Part shown: positions 48,704 through 58,517 of the stretch, piece by piece | How positions within the stretch are numbered: the stretch's first letter is position 1 | Layout: each line of letters begins with the position of its first letter | Assembly (NCBI RefSeq): GCF_900174585.1 | Contig: NZ_FWPT01000012.1 | Coordinates: forward strand, 62,001 to 126,000 | Source of the DNA: Parendozoicomonas haliclonae | GTDB taxonomy: Bacteria > Pseudomonadota > Gammaproteobacteria > Pseudomonadales > Endozoicomonadaceae | Length of the DNA stretch: 64,000 bases | Direction of reading: 5' to 3' | The notes under the pieces: model-generated | Told to the model about the DNA's origin: nothing | Seen by the model: the letters and a program-made list of their open reading frames with translations, nothing else | The model's database searches: none | Translations under genes and position numbers: made by a program

Positions 48704-50002
48704 TTGAAACCTGTCAAAGTCGGTGTATGCGGTCTTGGCACAGTTGGCAGCGGGACTGTCAATGTTCTGCTCAGAAATGCTGGAATTCTAAAAGCACGAA
48801 CAGGAAGAGAGATTCAACTGACCCAGATTGGTGCCCGGCGCCCCAATCCCGCCTGCGATACCACAGGTATTGATGTCACCACGGATATTTTTGAAGTCGC
48901 GGCCAACCCGGAAATCGATATCGTGGTTGAGCTGATCGGTGGTTATGACGTGGCTCTTCAGCTGGTAAAGACTGCCATTGAAAACGGCAAGCACGTGGTG
49001 ACTGCCAACAAGGCGCTCATCGCCGAGCATGGTAATGAAATTTTTACTCTCGCCCGTGAAAAGAATGTAATCGTCGCCTATGAGGCCGGTGTGGCCGGTG
49101 GCATTCCTGCGATCAAAGCTTTACGTGAAGGTCTGGTTGCCAACCGGATCAGCTGGCTGGCTGGTATTATTAACGGTACCGGCAACTTCATCTTGACCGA
49201 AATGAAAGACCGTGGCAGCCCGTTCGCAGATGTACTGAAGGAGGCGCAGGAGCTGGGTTATGCCGAGGCAGATCCCACCTTTGATGTTGAAGGCATCGAC
49301 GCTGCCCATAAGCTGGCGATCCTGGCTGCCAATGCCTTTGGTACCCCGCTGATGTTCGACAAAACTTACACTGAAGGCATTAGTCGTGTAACTCCGGACG
49401 ATCTTCGTTATGCCCAGGAGCTGGGGTACCGCATCAAACACCTGGGTATTGCCCGCCAGCGTGAAGGTGGAGTTGAACTGCGCGTTCATCCAACTCTGAT
49501 CCCTGAGTCCCATCTGCTGGCCAGCGTTAATGGCGTGATGAACAGCGTACTGGTGCAGGGCGATGCCGTAGGGCAGACCATGTACTACGGCCCCGGTGCG
49601 GGCAGTGAGCCAACGGCTTCAGCTGTTGTGGCTGATATTGCCGATATTGCCCGCCTGGTTGATGCACCTTCCGCTGCCGTGCCTCCTTTACCTTACAGTG
49701 CCGGCACCACGGAAGTGGCGGCTTTACCTATTGGTGATGTGGTAGCCGCCAGCTATTTGCGGATGCGGGTTAAAGACCATCCCGGTGTATTGATGCGGGT
49801 GACTGAAGCACTGGGGCAGTACGGGATTAATATTGATGCCCTGCTGCAGAAAGAAAAACGCGAAATTGCTGGTGCGGCAGATATTGTTTTGCTGACCCAT
49901 GAAATTAAGGAAAGTGTCCTGATGAGTGCCATCCAGGCGATTGAGGCGTTGGATGATATCACCGGTAAAGTGGCCCATATACGGGTTGAGCATTTGGACT
50001 GA
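48704..50002 (+). CDS. hom: Homoserine dehydrogenase
   Basis: NAD(P)H-dependent reduction of aspartate semialdehyde to homoserine, towards threonine and methionine. The N-terminal GxGxxG is VGVCGLGTVGSGTV; NGTGNFILTEM and ADPTFDVEGIDAAHKLAIL are family hallmarks. The C-terminal ACT domain (residues ~350-432) is for feedback by threonine. The start is TTG 48704, with GAGGG 7 bases upstream. A TATAAT at 48613-48618 may be the -10 box, but no good -35 is visible. It forms an operon with thrC. Confidence 0.95.
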   Translation: MKPVKVGVCGLGTVGSGTVNVLLRNAGILKARTGREIQLTQIGARRPNPACDTTGIDVTTDIFEVAANPEIDIVVELIGGYDVALQLVKTAIENGKHVVTANKALIAEHGNEIFTLAREKNVIVAYEAGVAGGIPAIKALREGLVANRISWLAGIINGTGNFILTEMKDRGSPFADVLKEAQELGYAEADPTFDVEGIDAAHKLAILAANAFGTPLMFDKTYTEGISRVTPDDLRYAQELGYRIKHLGIARQREGGVELRVHPTLIPESHLLASVNGVMNSVLVQGDAVGQTMYYGPGAGSEPTASAVVADIADIARLVDAPSAAVPPLPYSAGTTEVAALPIGDVVAASYLRMRVKDHPGVLMRVTEALGQYGINIDALLQKEKREIAGAADIVLLTHEIKESVLMSAIQAIEALDDITGKVAHIRVEHLD

Positions 50003-50024
50003 GAACAGGGCGGGATTTGAGACA

Positions 50025-51428
50025 ATGAAATATATCAGTACCCGGGGGCAGGCGCCGGCACTCGGTTTTGAGGATGTGATGTTGACCGGTCTGGCCAGCG
50101 ATGGTGGCCTTTATGTTCCGGAAAGTCTGCCGCAGTTCTCACCGGAAGACATGCGCCGTCTGGCTGAACTGGATTACCCGTCGCTGGCGATTGAAATTAT
50201 TCGTCCGTTTGTTTCTGATTTCTTGAATGAAGAACAGCTGGCCAAGATTGTTAATGACACTTATGGCGTCTTTCGTCATAAGGCCGTCGCGCCTCTGATT
50301 CAATTGGATAACAACGAGTGGGTGATGGAATTGTTCCATGGCCCGACGCTGGCCTTTAAGGATTTTGCCCTGCAACTGCTGGGTCGTTTGCTGGATGAGG
50401 CGCTGGAGCGCCGTGGTGAGAAGGCAGTTATTCTGGGAGCGACTTCCGGTGATACCGGTTCGGCTGCGATAGAAGGCTGTCGGGCCTGTGAGCATGTGGA
50501 TATTTTTATCATGCATCCGCACAACCGGGTCTCTGAAGTGCAACGTCGGCAGATGTCCACGGTGATAGCCGATAATGTTCACAATATTGCTATCGAAGGC
50601 ACCTTTGATGACTGCCAGGCTCTGGTGAAAGCCAGCTTTGCCGATCAGTCTTTCCTGGGGGGGGAGCGTCGTCTGGTGGCAGTGAACTCCATCAACTGGG
50701 CCCGGATCATGGCGCAGGTGGTTTACTACTTCCATGCCGCACTTTCGCTGGGAGCACCGGAAAAAGAGGTTTCCTTCTCTGTACCGACCGGCAACTTCGG
50801 CGATATCTTTGCCGGTTATATCGCCAAGGGCATGGGGCTGCCGATCAAGCAGCTGATCGTTGCCACTAACCGCAACGATATCCTGCATCGTTTCTTTGCT
50901 GATAACAGCTATGCCAAAGAGCAGCTGATGCCGACGCTGTCACCAAGTATGGATATTATGGTATCCAGCAACTTTGAACGTCTGCTGTTTGATATTCATG
51001 ATCGGGATGGTGCGCAGCTGAAGGCGCTGATGGATGCCTTCGACCAAAGCGGCAGTATTTCGGTAGAACCAGAACGGTGGGAAGCGATTCGTTCCCTGTT
51101 CAGCAGTGATCGTGCTTCTGATGAAGAAGTGGTTTCCGTGATCAAGCAGGTCTCGGATGAGTGTGGTGGTTATCTGCTGGATCCGCATACCGCCATTGGT
51201 GTGAAAGCGGCCCGCGCCTGTTGGGCTGATCAGTCGACGCCTATGGTGACACTGGCAACTGCACATCCGGTGAAGTTCCCTGATTCTATTATTCGTGCCG
51301 GATTGGAAGAACCGACTCTGCCATTGTGGATGGCTGATCTCCATGAGCGTCCGGAGAAATATGATGTGCTGGCAGATGATAAGGCTGGACTGCACGGTTA
51401 TATCCGCAAGATCCTGAATCTGGGCTAA
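50025..51428 (+). CDS. thrC: Threonine synthase
   Basis: PLP enzyme that converts O-phosphohomoserine to threonine. The N-terminus is MKYISTRGQAPALGFEDVML; the PLP lysine is Lys112 in HGPTLAFKDFALQ, with the phosphate-binding loop ATSGDTGSAAI and FSVPTGNFGDIFAGY. It has 467 residues. The start at 50025 follows GAG and lies 22 bases after hom. It ends before a strong terminator. Confidence 0.96.
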   Translation: MKYISTRGQAPALGFEDVMLTGLASDGGLYVPESLPQFSPEDMRRLAELDYPSLAIEIIRPFVSDFLNEEQLAKIVNDTYGVFRHKAVAPLIQLDNNEWVMELFHGPTLAFKDFALQLLGRLLDEALERRGEKAVILGATSGDTGSAAIEGCRACEHVDIFIMHPHNRVSEVQRRQMSTVIADNVHNIAIEGTFDDCQALVKASFADQSFLGGERRLVAVNSINWARIMAQVVYYFHAALSLGAPEKEVSFSVPTGNFGDIFAGYIAKGMGLPIKQLIVATNRNDILHRFFADNSYAKEQLMPTLSPSMDIMVSSNFERLLFDIHDRDGAQLKALMDAFDQSGSISVEPERWEAIRSLFSSDRASDEEVVSVIKQVSDECGGYLLDPHTAIGVKAARACWADQSTPMVTLATAHPVKFPDSIIRAGLEEPTLPLWMADLHERPEKYDVLADDKAGLHGYIRKILNLG

Positions 51429-51445
51429 AAGCTGATATAGCGATT

Positions 51446-51475
51446 GAAAGGCGACTCTGACGGGTCGCCTTTTTT
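51446..51475 (+). terminator. Intrinsic terminator of hom-thrC
   Basis: AAGGCGAC pairs with GTCGCCTT around CTGACGG, followed by TTTT. Confidence 0.9.
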
Positions 51476-51574
51476 GTTTGCCTGCGGTGGTATGCGCAGT
51501 AAGATGCGAACCCCGCCTTCCCTTTGAACACTCTTTTCCGGGAGTCGGGTTATTCTTATCTGAGTGCTCCTCTT

Positions 51575-52027
51575 ATGTCATATACCCTTCGCATCTACCA
51601 ACAGGAAGACCTGCAGGCTGTTCTGGACTGTTGGGAAGCGTCTTCCCGGTTTGCACACACCTTTCTTTCCGATGAGCAGATTGCTGATGAGCGTCAGCAG
51701 GTGGCTGACATTTATCTGCCCAATACCGAGAGCTGGGTCGTTGATGTTGATGGCGTGGTTGTCGGATTTGTGGGCTTGATCGTTCCGGAGGAGAAATCCG
51801 TACCGGTTGAGGTGGGTGGCCTGTTTGTGTTGCCGGAATGCCATGGTCTGGGTTATGGAAAAGCCCTGCTGAATAAAGCGACAGAGCGTCATGGTGTATT
51901 GGAGTTGGAAGTGTTTGAAGTGAACGCCAATGGGCGCGGGTTTTACCTGCACTATGGCTTCGAGTTGATTGCACCAGCTGGAGAACGTTACGGTCAGCCT
52001 TTGCTGCGTTTGCGCTATACGCCCTGA
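51575..52027 (+). CDS. GNAT family N-acetyltransferase
   Basis: A 150-residue GNAT protein. It has VDVDGVVVGFVGLI (beta4), VGGLFVLPECHGLGYGKALL (the acetyl-CoA-binding R/Q-x-x-G-x-G/A pattern appears as CHGLGYGKA) and a beta5-6 end LELEVFEVNANGRGFYLHYGFEL. The acceptor is unknown. ATG 51575 fits the family; a TTG at 51524 would add a non-GNAT extension. It lies between the thrC terminator and recJ. Confidence 0.85.
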   Translation: MSYTLRIYQQEDLQAVLDCWEASSRFAHTFLSDEQIADERQQVADIYLPNTESWVVDVDGVVVGFVGLIVPEEKSVPVEVGGLFVLPECHGLGYGKALLNKATERHGVLELEVFEVNANGRGFYLHYGFELIAPAGERYGQPLLRLRYTP

Positions 52028-52108
52028 CAATCCTATCGCTGTTAGCGAGATGAATCCTGTGATCCCGTGTTAGGATTACCGGAAATCTTTTTGGAGCTCG
52101 CCCGGTCC

Positions 52109-53851
52109 ATGACGGTCACCATTGTCAGACGCGAAGTGACAGATGCCGCTTCCGCTGAACTGCCCCCAAACCTGACACCCCTAATCCAGCGAATCTATCT
52201 TGCCCGTGGTATCAGTCATGCCCGTGAGCTGGAGCGTACTCTCCCGTATCTGGAGAGTAACCAGTCGATCAAAGATATTGATAAAGCGGCGGTGCTGCTG
52301 GCAGATGCGATCGAGCAGCAGCAACGTATTTTGATTGTTGGGGACTTTGATGCCGATGGTGCGACCAGCTCAGCTCTTGGCGTACTGGCTCTCAGGGCTA
52401 TGGGCGCGGCCTTTGTTGATTTTCTGGTACCTAACCGGTTTGAATATGGCTATGGTCTGTCTCCGGCGATTGTGGATGTGGCTAAACACCAGCGTCCGGA
52501 TTTACTGGTGACTGTGGATAACGGTATCTCCAGCATTGACGGTGTGCAGGCGGCGAAAGAGGCCGGAATGAAGGTGTTGGTGACCGATCATCACCTGGCC
52601 GGTGAAGTGTTGCCTGATGCTGATGCTATCGTGAACCCGAATCAGCCTGGCTGCCCGTTCCCTGGTAAGAATACCGCCGGTGTTGGGGTGATCTTCTATG
52701 TGCTGTGCGCGGTTAGGGCAGAGCTGGAGAAGCGGGGTTGGTTTACTGACCCGCACCATCCACGCCGCAAGCCGAATATGGCCTCCTTCCTCGATATTGT
52801 TGCTTTGGGCACCGTTGCCGATGTTGTCGGGCTGGACAGCAATAACCGGATTCTGGTGCACCAGGGGTTAAATCGTATTCGTGCAGGTGCGGCGCGACCA
52901 GGAATTCTGGCGTTGGCGGAAGTGGCCAAGCGAGATCCTTCCCGATTGGTGGCTTCTGATCTTGGTTTTGCCCTGGCACCACGGTTGAACGCCGCTGGTC
53001 GTCTGGATGATATGTCCCTCGGTATTGAGTTGTTGATCACTGAGGATCCGATGCATGCCCGTTATCTGGCCAGCCAGCTGGACAGCCTCAACCGGGAGCG
53101 TCGTGAGATTGAAGGCAGCATGAAGGAGGAAGCTCTGCGTGATCTGGCCAAACTGGAGCTGGATGAAGCGCAGGAGCTGCCGTGGGGTGTTTGTCTGTAT
53201 CAGGATGACTGGCATCAGGGTGTGATTGGTATTCTGGCCTCCCGGGTCAAAGAAAAGATTCACCGGCCGGTGATTGCCTTTGCTCCCGGTGATGAAGGTC
53301 AAATCAAAGGTTCAGCCCGTTCCATTCCCGGCTTTCATATCCGTGATGCTTTGGAAGCTATTTCAACCCGTTATCCGGGTCTGGTTATTAAGTTTGGCGG
53401 CCATGCAATGGCGGCAGGCCTGACTATCAATGAGCAGGATTACCCGCAGTTTTCCGATGCCTTTGATCAGGAGGCCCGGCGACTGCTGACGTCTGAACAG
53501 TTGGAGTCCTGTCTGGTGACGGATGGTGAATTAACGCCGTTTGAACTGAGTCTGGATACAGCTGAGCAGTTACGGGAAGCCGGTCCCTGGGGGCAGAACT
53601 TCCCCGAACCGTTGTTTGACGGCATCTTTGAGTTGCAGGACCAGCGCCTTGTCGGCGGTCATCATCTGAAAATGGTGTTGGTGCCGGAAGGCGGCTCAGA
53701 CTGGATTGATGCGATCTGGTTCAATATTGATACCCGGCAGTGGCCTGATACTTCAATCAAAAAGGTGCGGGTTGTTTATAAACTGGATATTAATGAGTTC
53801 CGGGGCCGCCGCAGTGTGCAGTTGATGGTGGAGCATGTTGAGCCGGTTTGA
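52109..53851 (+). CDS. recJ: Single-strand-specific 5'-3' exonuclease RecJ
   Basis: A DHH-family nuclease in RecF-type recombination and mismatch repair. The motifs are GDFDADGATSSA (Asp79, 81, 83), VTVDNG, VTDHH (160-162) and GFALAPRLNAAGRLDDMSLG. The DHHA1 motif KFGGHAMAAGLTI and a C-terminal OB-like domain follow; length 580. ATG 52109 gives a family-like N-terminus. prfB normally follows directly, but here two reverse genes lie between. Confidence 0.95.
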   Translation: MTVTIVRREVTDAASAELPPNLTPLIQRIYLARGISHARELERTLPYLESNQSIKDIDKAAVLLADAIEQQQRILIVGDFDADGATSSALGVLALRAMGAAFVDFLVPNRFEYGYGLSPAIVDVAKHQRPDLLVTVDNGISSIDGVQAAKEAGMKVLVTDHHLAGEVLPDADAIVNPNQPGCPFPGKNTAGVGVIFYVLCAVRAELEKRGWFTDPHHPRRKPNMASFLDIVALGTVADVVGLDSNNRILVHQGLNRIRAGAARPGILALAEVAKRDPSRLVASDLGFALAPRLNAAGRLDDMSLGIELLITEDPMHARYLASQLDSLNRERREIEGSMKEEALRDLAKLELDEAQELPWGVCLYQDDWHQGVIGILASRVKEKIHRPVIAFAPGDEGQIKGSARSIPGFHIRDALEAISTRYPGLVIKFGGHAMAAGLTINEQDYPQFSDAFDQEARRLLTSEQLESCLVTDGELTPFELSLDTAEQLREAGPWGQNFPEPLFDGIFELQDQRLVGGHHLKMVLVPEGGSDWIDAIWFNIDTRQWPDTSIKKVRVVYKLDINEFRGRRSVQLMVEHVEPV

Positions 53852-53866
53852 TCCGGAATGAAGCCC

Positions 53867-54184
53867 TTACCATGTTCCGCCGGTATGCATGTAAATACCG
53901 GCGACCATGGTGAGGTACATAAAGAAGCCAAGACCATTGCCTACCCAGATGGTCGGGTTACGGTGATAGAAACCGTAAATTGTCCACAGGCAGGCAATCA
54001 GCGAATACATGACCCAGGTGGTCAGTGACAGCCCGACCGCATGGTGACTCTGGGAGCCATAGAGCTTAAGAATCTGGGGTATGGTTGCCAGCGGGCTGAC
54101 GACTCCCATAACCAGCATCACCGGTTCAAGGGCCTTACCCAGAGCTTCAAGCCAGCCATGTGCGTTTGCAGGTTTATTGTTCAA
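53867..54184 (-). CDS. SemiSWEET-type sugar transporter (PQ-loop, MtN3-like)
   Basis: A 105-residue protein with three TM helices: VMLVMGVVSPLATIPQILKLY with a PQ-loop-like proline-glutamine, SLTTWVMYSLIACLWTIYGF, and IWVGNGLGFFMYLTMVAGIYM. SemiSWEETs dimerise to form a full sugar pore. The substrate is unknown. The start is probably TTG (54184) without a clear ribosome binding site, so the N-terminus is uncertain. It follows the J-domain gene by 12 bases and may be co-transcribed. Confidence 0.75.
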   Translation of the reverse strand: MNNKPANAHGWLEALGKALEPVMLVMGVVSPLATIPQILKLYGSQSHHAVGLSLTTWVMYSLIACLWTIYGFYHRNPTIWVGNGLGFFMYLTMVAGIYMHTGGTW

Positions 54185-54196
54185 GACGGGGGATGA

Positions 54197-55411
54197 CTAC
54201 TTTTTCGATTTGGTTTGAGAAAAGTAGTTCTTTAAAACATCGTTGTGTTTGTTGAGGGTTTTAAAGTCTTCTTCGTTTCCCTTTTTTGACTTGTCCGGAT
54301 GGTACTTCTTGGCAAGCCTGCGATAACGCTTTTTCACTTCGGGTTCTGATGCGGTTTGTTTGAGGCCAAAAAAGTCGAAGGCCTGTTGAATTTTGTTCAG
54401 AGATTCCTCTGGGGTTGTGTTTGCTGCCTTCCTTCTCTTTCGTCTGCTGTATTGGGGCTGAGGGATGGAGCATTTCTTCCAGTAATAAAACGGACGGCTC
54501 TCATACTCTCTGTTGTATTCTTCACTCTTTTGAAGAGCTTCATTAGCTTGTTCTTCCAGGGCTGTCAGCTTCTCGCTGAATGCGTCTTTGGCCGCTTTTG
54601 CCGGCGCCAGAGGTGTTTCAAAATCAATGAAATCAACCGTAGTCCGTCGATTGGTGATCGGCGTCAGGGTGTTCTCTATCATGGAGCTTGCGAGCGTAAT
54701 GCGCCGGTCATCTTCACGGGTACCGGTCTCTGCTTTTATCTGGTTGCCCAGATCGCCTACCTGCTGACGCATTGCGATAAGGCGCTCTGTATCCTCATCT
54801 CGCAGCCGGTAAAGGGTGAGGTGGGTTTCATGGCGAAGACTTCTGCACTGGTAGTCCAGGTGTTGTTTCTGCTTGTCATATTCACGTTCCAGACTACCCC
54901 TTAAGAGGTGAATCTCCTTCAGGATTCTCAGTGCTCGTGTTTCCTTTATGGGGCCAATGGGATAGTCAGTCATCTCGTTGTCCAGAGTCTCAATCGCTGT
55001 CAGCTGTTGGCTGTAGACCGGGGCAAGATTTTGCACTGTGGTTTTGGCCTCACTCAAAAGATCTTCATATTTCTTTTTTTGAGTGCTCAGGGTGGCTTGC
55101 CACTTCGCTTCCATTTCATCCCCAAGTGTCTGAATCTCCTGTGGAGAGGGAATGCGGCGCAGAGGGCTCGTCTCTGACCGAGAGGGTTGTTGTGGCGAAA
55201 TCCGGCGCTGCTTGTTGGTGTGATGATCCGGATGATTGGTGGAGGCGCTGGGTGTGAACCTTGCACCGGGCTCGTGAGCGACCAGCTGGGTATTCTTATG
55301 GTTGAACCGGGCACTGGAGGTTCTTTTTCTGGTATCCAGTGTCACCTTTTGGAGGCGTAACTGGAGTGTCTTCCTCAGAAGAGATTCTGAACAGTCCATC
55401 GTCAACCTCAT
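54197..55411 (-). CDS. Protein with C-terminal J-domain and long coiled coil
   Basis: A 404-residue protein. Residues 1-~90 are basic and disordered, ~95-310 are helical and charged (coiled coil), and ~345-394 form a J-domain (AFDFFGLKQTASEPEVKKRY, then LAKKYHPDK with HPD at 371-373). It should stimulate a DnaK-type Hsp70. It lacks the G/F and zinc-finger regions of DnaJ and puts the J-domain at the C-terminus. It starts at ATG 55411 or 55399. Its AT-rich wobble use and position on the reverse strand between recJ and prfB suggest an acquired gene. Host Hsp70 as target is speculation. Confidence 0.75.
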   Translation of the reverse strand: MRLTMDCSESLLRKTLQLRLQKVTLDTRKRTSSARFNHKNTQLVAHEPGARFTPSASTNHPDHHTNKQRRISPQQPSRSETSPLRRIPSPQEIQTLGDEMEAKWQATLSTQKKKYEDLLSEAKTTVQNLAPVYSQQLTAIETLDNEMTDYPIGPIKETRALRILKEIHLLRGSLEREYDKQKQHLDYQCRSLRHETHLTLYRLRDEDTERLIAMRQQVGDLGNQIKAETGTREDDRRITLASSMIENTLTPITNRRTTVDFIDFETPLAPAKAAKDAFSEKLTALEEQANEALQKSEEYNREYESRPFYYWKKCSIPQPQYSRRKRRKAANTTPEESLNKIQQAFDFFGLKQTASEPEVKKRYRRLAKKYHPDKSKKGNEEDFKTLNKHNDVLKNYFSQTKSKK

Positions 55412-55634
55412 AAGTCTCAGTCAAATCATTATTTTGAGTAGACTTGATTAGCTCGGTTCACTTTGGCAATCGCTTGGTTGGTATGGATAACGCTCTGGTT
55501 GGCAGGTCTAAACCTGTCGATGTGGTAATAACCGGCGAGATTCGTTGCCAGCGGCGGGATAGGCTATTTTGTAACGACTCCCAATCTGTTAGATTTGCGC
55601 CCTTGAATTTTAAATTTGTCTTCTGGAAGTAGAG

Positions 55635-56730
55635 ATGGAAATTAATCCAATCCTGAACGATATCAAGGATATGACAGAACGTACTGACGTTCTTAGGGGG
55701 TATCTTTGACTATGCCGGCAAGAAAGACCGGCTGATCGAAGTTGAGCGGGAGCTTGAAGACCCCGCAATCTGGAATGAACCTGAGAATGCCCAGGCTTTG
55801 GGACGTGAGCGTTCCCAGCTGGAAGCGGTAGTGTCTACGATCGACACTATGGACCAGGGCCTTGCGGATGCCCGCGAGCTGCTGGATATGTCCGTCGAAG
55901 ACGACGACGAAGACGGCGTGCAGGGTGTTGTCGAAGAACTGGACGCACTACGTGAGCAGCTGGAGAAGTTGGAATTCCGTCGTATGTTCTCCGGCGAGAT
56001 GGATCCGAACAACGCTTATCTGGATATCCAGGCTGGTTCCGGTGGTACCGAGGCTCAGGACTGGGCCAACATGATGCTGCGCATGTACCTGCGCTGGGGC
56101 GAAGACAAAGGCTTCAAGTGCGAGATCATCGAAGCTTCTGCCGGTGAAGTTGCAGGCATCAAATCTGCCACCGTTCAGTTTACCGGTGAGTATGCCTTTG
56201 GCTGGCTGCGTACGGAAACTGGCGTTCACCGTCTGGTACGTAAGTCGCCGTTCGACTCCGGCGGCCGTCGTCACACCTCTTTCTCATCCGTATTTGTGTC
56301 TCCGGAAATTGACGACAATATCGAGATCGAGATCAATCCGGCCGACCTGCGCATCGACACCTACCGTTCCTCCGGTGCCGGTGGTCAGCACGTTAACACC
56401 ACCGACTCCGCCGTGCGTATTACCCACGTGCCGTCTGGTATCGTGGTAGCGTGTCAGAACCAGCGTTCCCAGCATCAGAACAAAGACAAAGCCATGCAGC
56501 AGCTGAAAGCGAAGTTGTATGAGCAGGAGATGATGAAGCGCTCTGCGGATGCTCAGGCTCTGGAAGACACCAAGTCTGACATCGGCTGGGGCAGCCAGAT
56601 TCGCTCCTACGTGCTGGATAATTCCCGTATCAAAGACCTGCGTACCGGGGTAGAAACCCGTAATACCCAGGCGGTACTGGATGGCGATCTGGATCGCTTT
56701 ATCGAAGCCAGTCTCAAGAAAGGGCTTTAG
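55635..56730 (+). CDS. prfB: Peptide chain release factor 2, with programmed +1 frameshift
   Basis: RF2 reads UGA and UAA. Codons 1-24 run from ATG 55635 to a UGA at 55707. A +1 slip on CTT then continues at GAC 55708 to the stop at 56730, giving 364 residues. The SPF codon-recognition motif (RKSPFDSGG) and the catalytic GGQ ([11 protein letters not shown]) are both present. It is preceded by a GGAAG-like site. It forms the conserved prfB-lysS pair. Low RF2 raises frameshifting, so the gene is autoregulated. Confidence 0.96.
55692..55710 (+). other. prfB programmed frameshift site
   Basis: The string CTTAGGGGGTATCTTTGAC holds the Shine-Dalgarno-like AGGGGG, three bases of spacing, then the slippery CTT and UGA followed by C. 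The core matches the E. coli site exactly. Confidence 0.96.
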
Positions 56731-56852
56731 GGCCCGGAAGGCGGCGGGCGGACAAGCGTCCCGCTGTTTTCGTGTTAATATATCGTACTAACGAAATTCC
56801 AACGTAAGCGGGGCCATGCGGGCTCCGCTTTCTGATTTTCAGGTCTGAGTCC

Positions 56853-58391
56853 ATGTCGAACGAAGAAAATGTGAATGACGTCGCTCTTGAGCAGCAGGAA
56901 GAGAACAAGCTGATTGCCCTGCGCCGTGAGAAACTGGGCGCGATTCGTGAAACCCGTAACGCGTTCCCGAACACTTTCCGTCGTGACAGCTACGCTGGCA
57001 AACTTCAGGAAGAAAACAAAGACCTGAGCAAGGAAGAACTGGCGGAACTGAACAAGCACGCCAGCGTAGCCGGCCGGGTTGTACTGAACCGCGGTGCCTT
57101 TATGGTTCTGCAGGATATGACCGGTCGTATCCAGGCTTATGTTGACCGTAAAGGTCTGCCAGCTGATATTCTGGCTGAGATCAAGACTCTGGATCTGGGC
57201 GATATCATCGGTATCTCCGGTTCTCTGCAGCGCTCCGGTAAGGGCGACCTGTATGTGAACATTGAACAGTTCGAGCTGCTGACCAAGTCTCTGCGTCCAC
57301 TGCCTGAGAAGCACAAAGGTCTGGCTGATATCGAGCAGCGTTATCGTCAGCGTTATGTGGATCTGATCACTAACGAGAAGTCCCGTGAAACTTTCCGTAT
57401 CCGCACCAAGCTGGTGGACGGCATTCGTCGTTACCTGAGCGACCGTGACTTTATGGAAGTGGAAACCCCAATGCTGCAGGTGATTCCAGGCGGGGCTTCT
57501 GCCCGTCCGTTTATCACCCATCACAACAGCCTCGACCTGCAGATGTACATGCGTATTGCACCGGAGCTGTACCTGAAGCGTCTGGTTGTTGGTGGCTTCG
57601 AGCGCGTGTTCGAGATCAACCGCAACTTCCGTAACGAAGGTCTGTCCGTTCGTCACAACCCTGAGTTCACCATGCTGGAGTTCTACCAGTCTTACGCGGA
57701 CTACAAGGATCTGATGGATCTGACTGAAGATATGCTGCGCACTCTGGCTCAGGATATTCTCGGCACTACTACCGTGATCAATACCGTCCGCAACAGCGAA
57801 GGTGAAGTGACTGAAACCATCGAATACGATTTCGGCCAGCCGTTTATCCGTATGACCATGGTGGAATCCATCCTGCACTACAAGCCGGAACTGACCCGTG
57901 AGCAGGTGACCGAGTTTGAAGCGGCCAAGCTGGTTGCCAAAGACCTGGGCATTGAAGTGAAGCCAACCTGGGGCCTGGGTAAGGTTCAGACCGAGATCTT
58001 TGAAGAAGTGGCCGAGCATCGTCTGATTCAGCCAACCTTTATTACCGAATACCCGGCTGAAGTGTCTCCGCTGGCGCGCCGCAGCGATACTGATCCACAT
58101 GTCACTGACCGTTTCGAGTTCTTTGTGGGCGGCCGTGAGCTGGCTAACGGTTTCTCCGAGTTGAACGACCCGGAAGACCAGCACGAGCGTTTCATGCAGC
58201 AGGTTCGTGAAAAAGACTCTGGCGATGACGAAGCTATGCACTATGATGCCGACTACGTACGCGCTCTTGAGTATGGTCTGCCACCGACTGCGGGTGAGGG
58301 CATCGGTATTGACCGTCTGGCCATGTTGTTTACAGATTCACCATCCATCCGTGATGTGATTCTGTTCCCGCATATGCGTCCGGAAGCATAA
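56853..58391 (+). CDS. lysS: Lysyl-tRNA synthetase (class II)
   Basis: Charges tRNA-Lys. The N-terminal OB anticodon-binding domain ([17 protein letters not shown]) is followed by the class II catalytic core: motif 1 around [21 protein letters not shown], motif 2 [21 protein letters not shown] and motif 3 [13 protein letters not shown]. The length of 512 residues is typical. It follows prfB by 122 bases in the usual order. Confidence 0.97.
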   Translation: MSNEENVNDVALEQQEENKLIALRREKLGAIRETRNAFPNTFRRDSYAGKLQEENKDLSKEELAELNKHASVAGRVVLNRGAFMVLQDMTGRIQAYVDRKGLPADILAEIKTLDLGDIIGISGSLQRSGKGDLYVNIEQFELLTKSLRPLPEKHKGLADIEQRYRQRYVDLITNEKSRETFRIRTKLVDGIRRYLSDRDFMEVETPMLQVIPGGASARPFITHHNSLDLQMYMRIAPELYLKRLVVGGFERVFEINRNFRNEGLSVRHNPEFTMLEFYQSYADYKDLMDLTEDMLRTLAQDILGTTTVINTVRNSEGEVTETIEYDFGQPFIRMTMVESILHYKPELTREQVTEFEAAKLVAKDLGIEVKPTWGLGKVQTEIFEEVAEHRLIQPTFITEYPAEVSPLARRSDTDPHVTDRFEFFVGGRELANGFSELNDPEDQHERFMQQVREKDSGDDEAMHYDADYVRALEYGLPPTAGEGIGIDRLAMLFTDSPSIRDVILFPHMRPEA

Positions 58392-58517
58392 TTGAGAGTT
58401 TAAAACACGGCCTCAGGTATCATTTTCCCGGGAGAAGAGTCAGGTTCTTCTTTTGGGAAGATGGTGTCTAAAGGTCTTAATAACGGAACATGATACATAC
58501 CAACCGGGGCTTTTGAG

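Noticed and set aside
56744-56770. Possible terminator after prfB
   Set aside because: The GCGG/CCGC and GAC/GTC pairs are separated by a bulge and only TGTTTT follows, too weak to call; prfB and lysS may be co-transcribed.
56775-58241. Long minus-strand open frame (488 codons) opposite lysS
   Set aside because: lysS is certain on the plus strand; the antisense frame is a by-product of its codon use.
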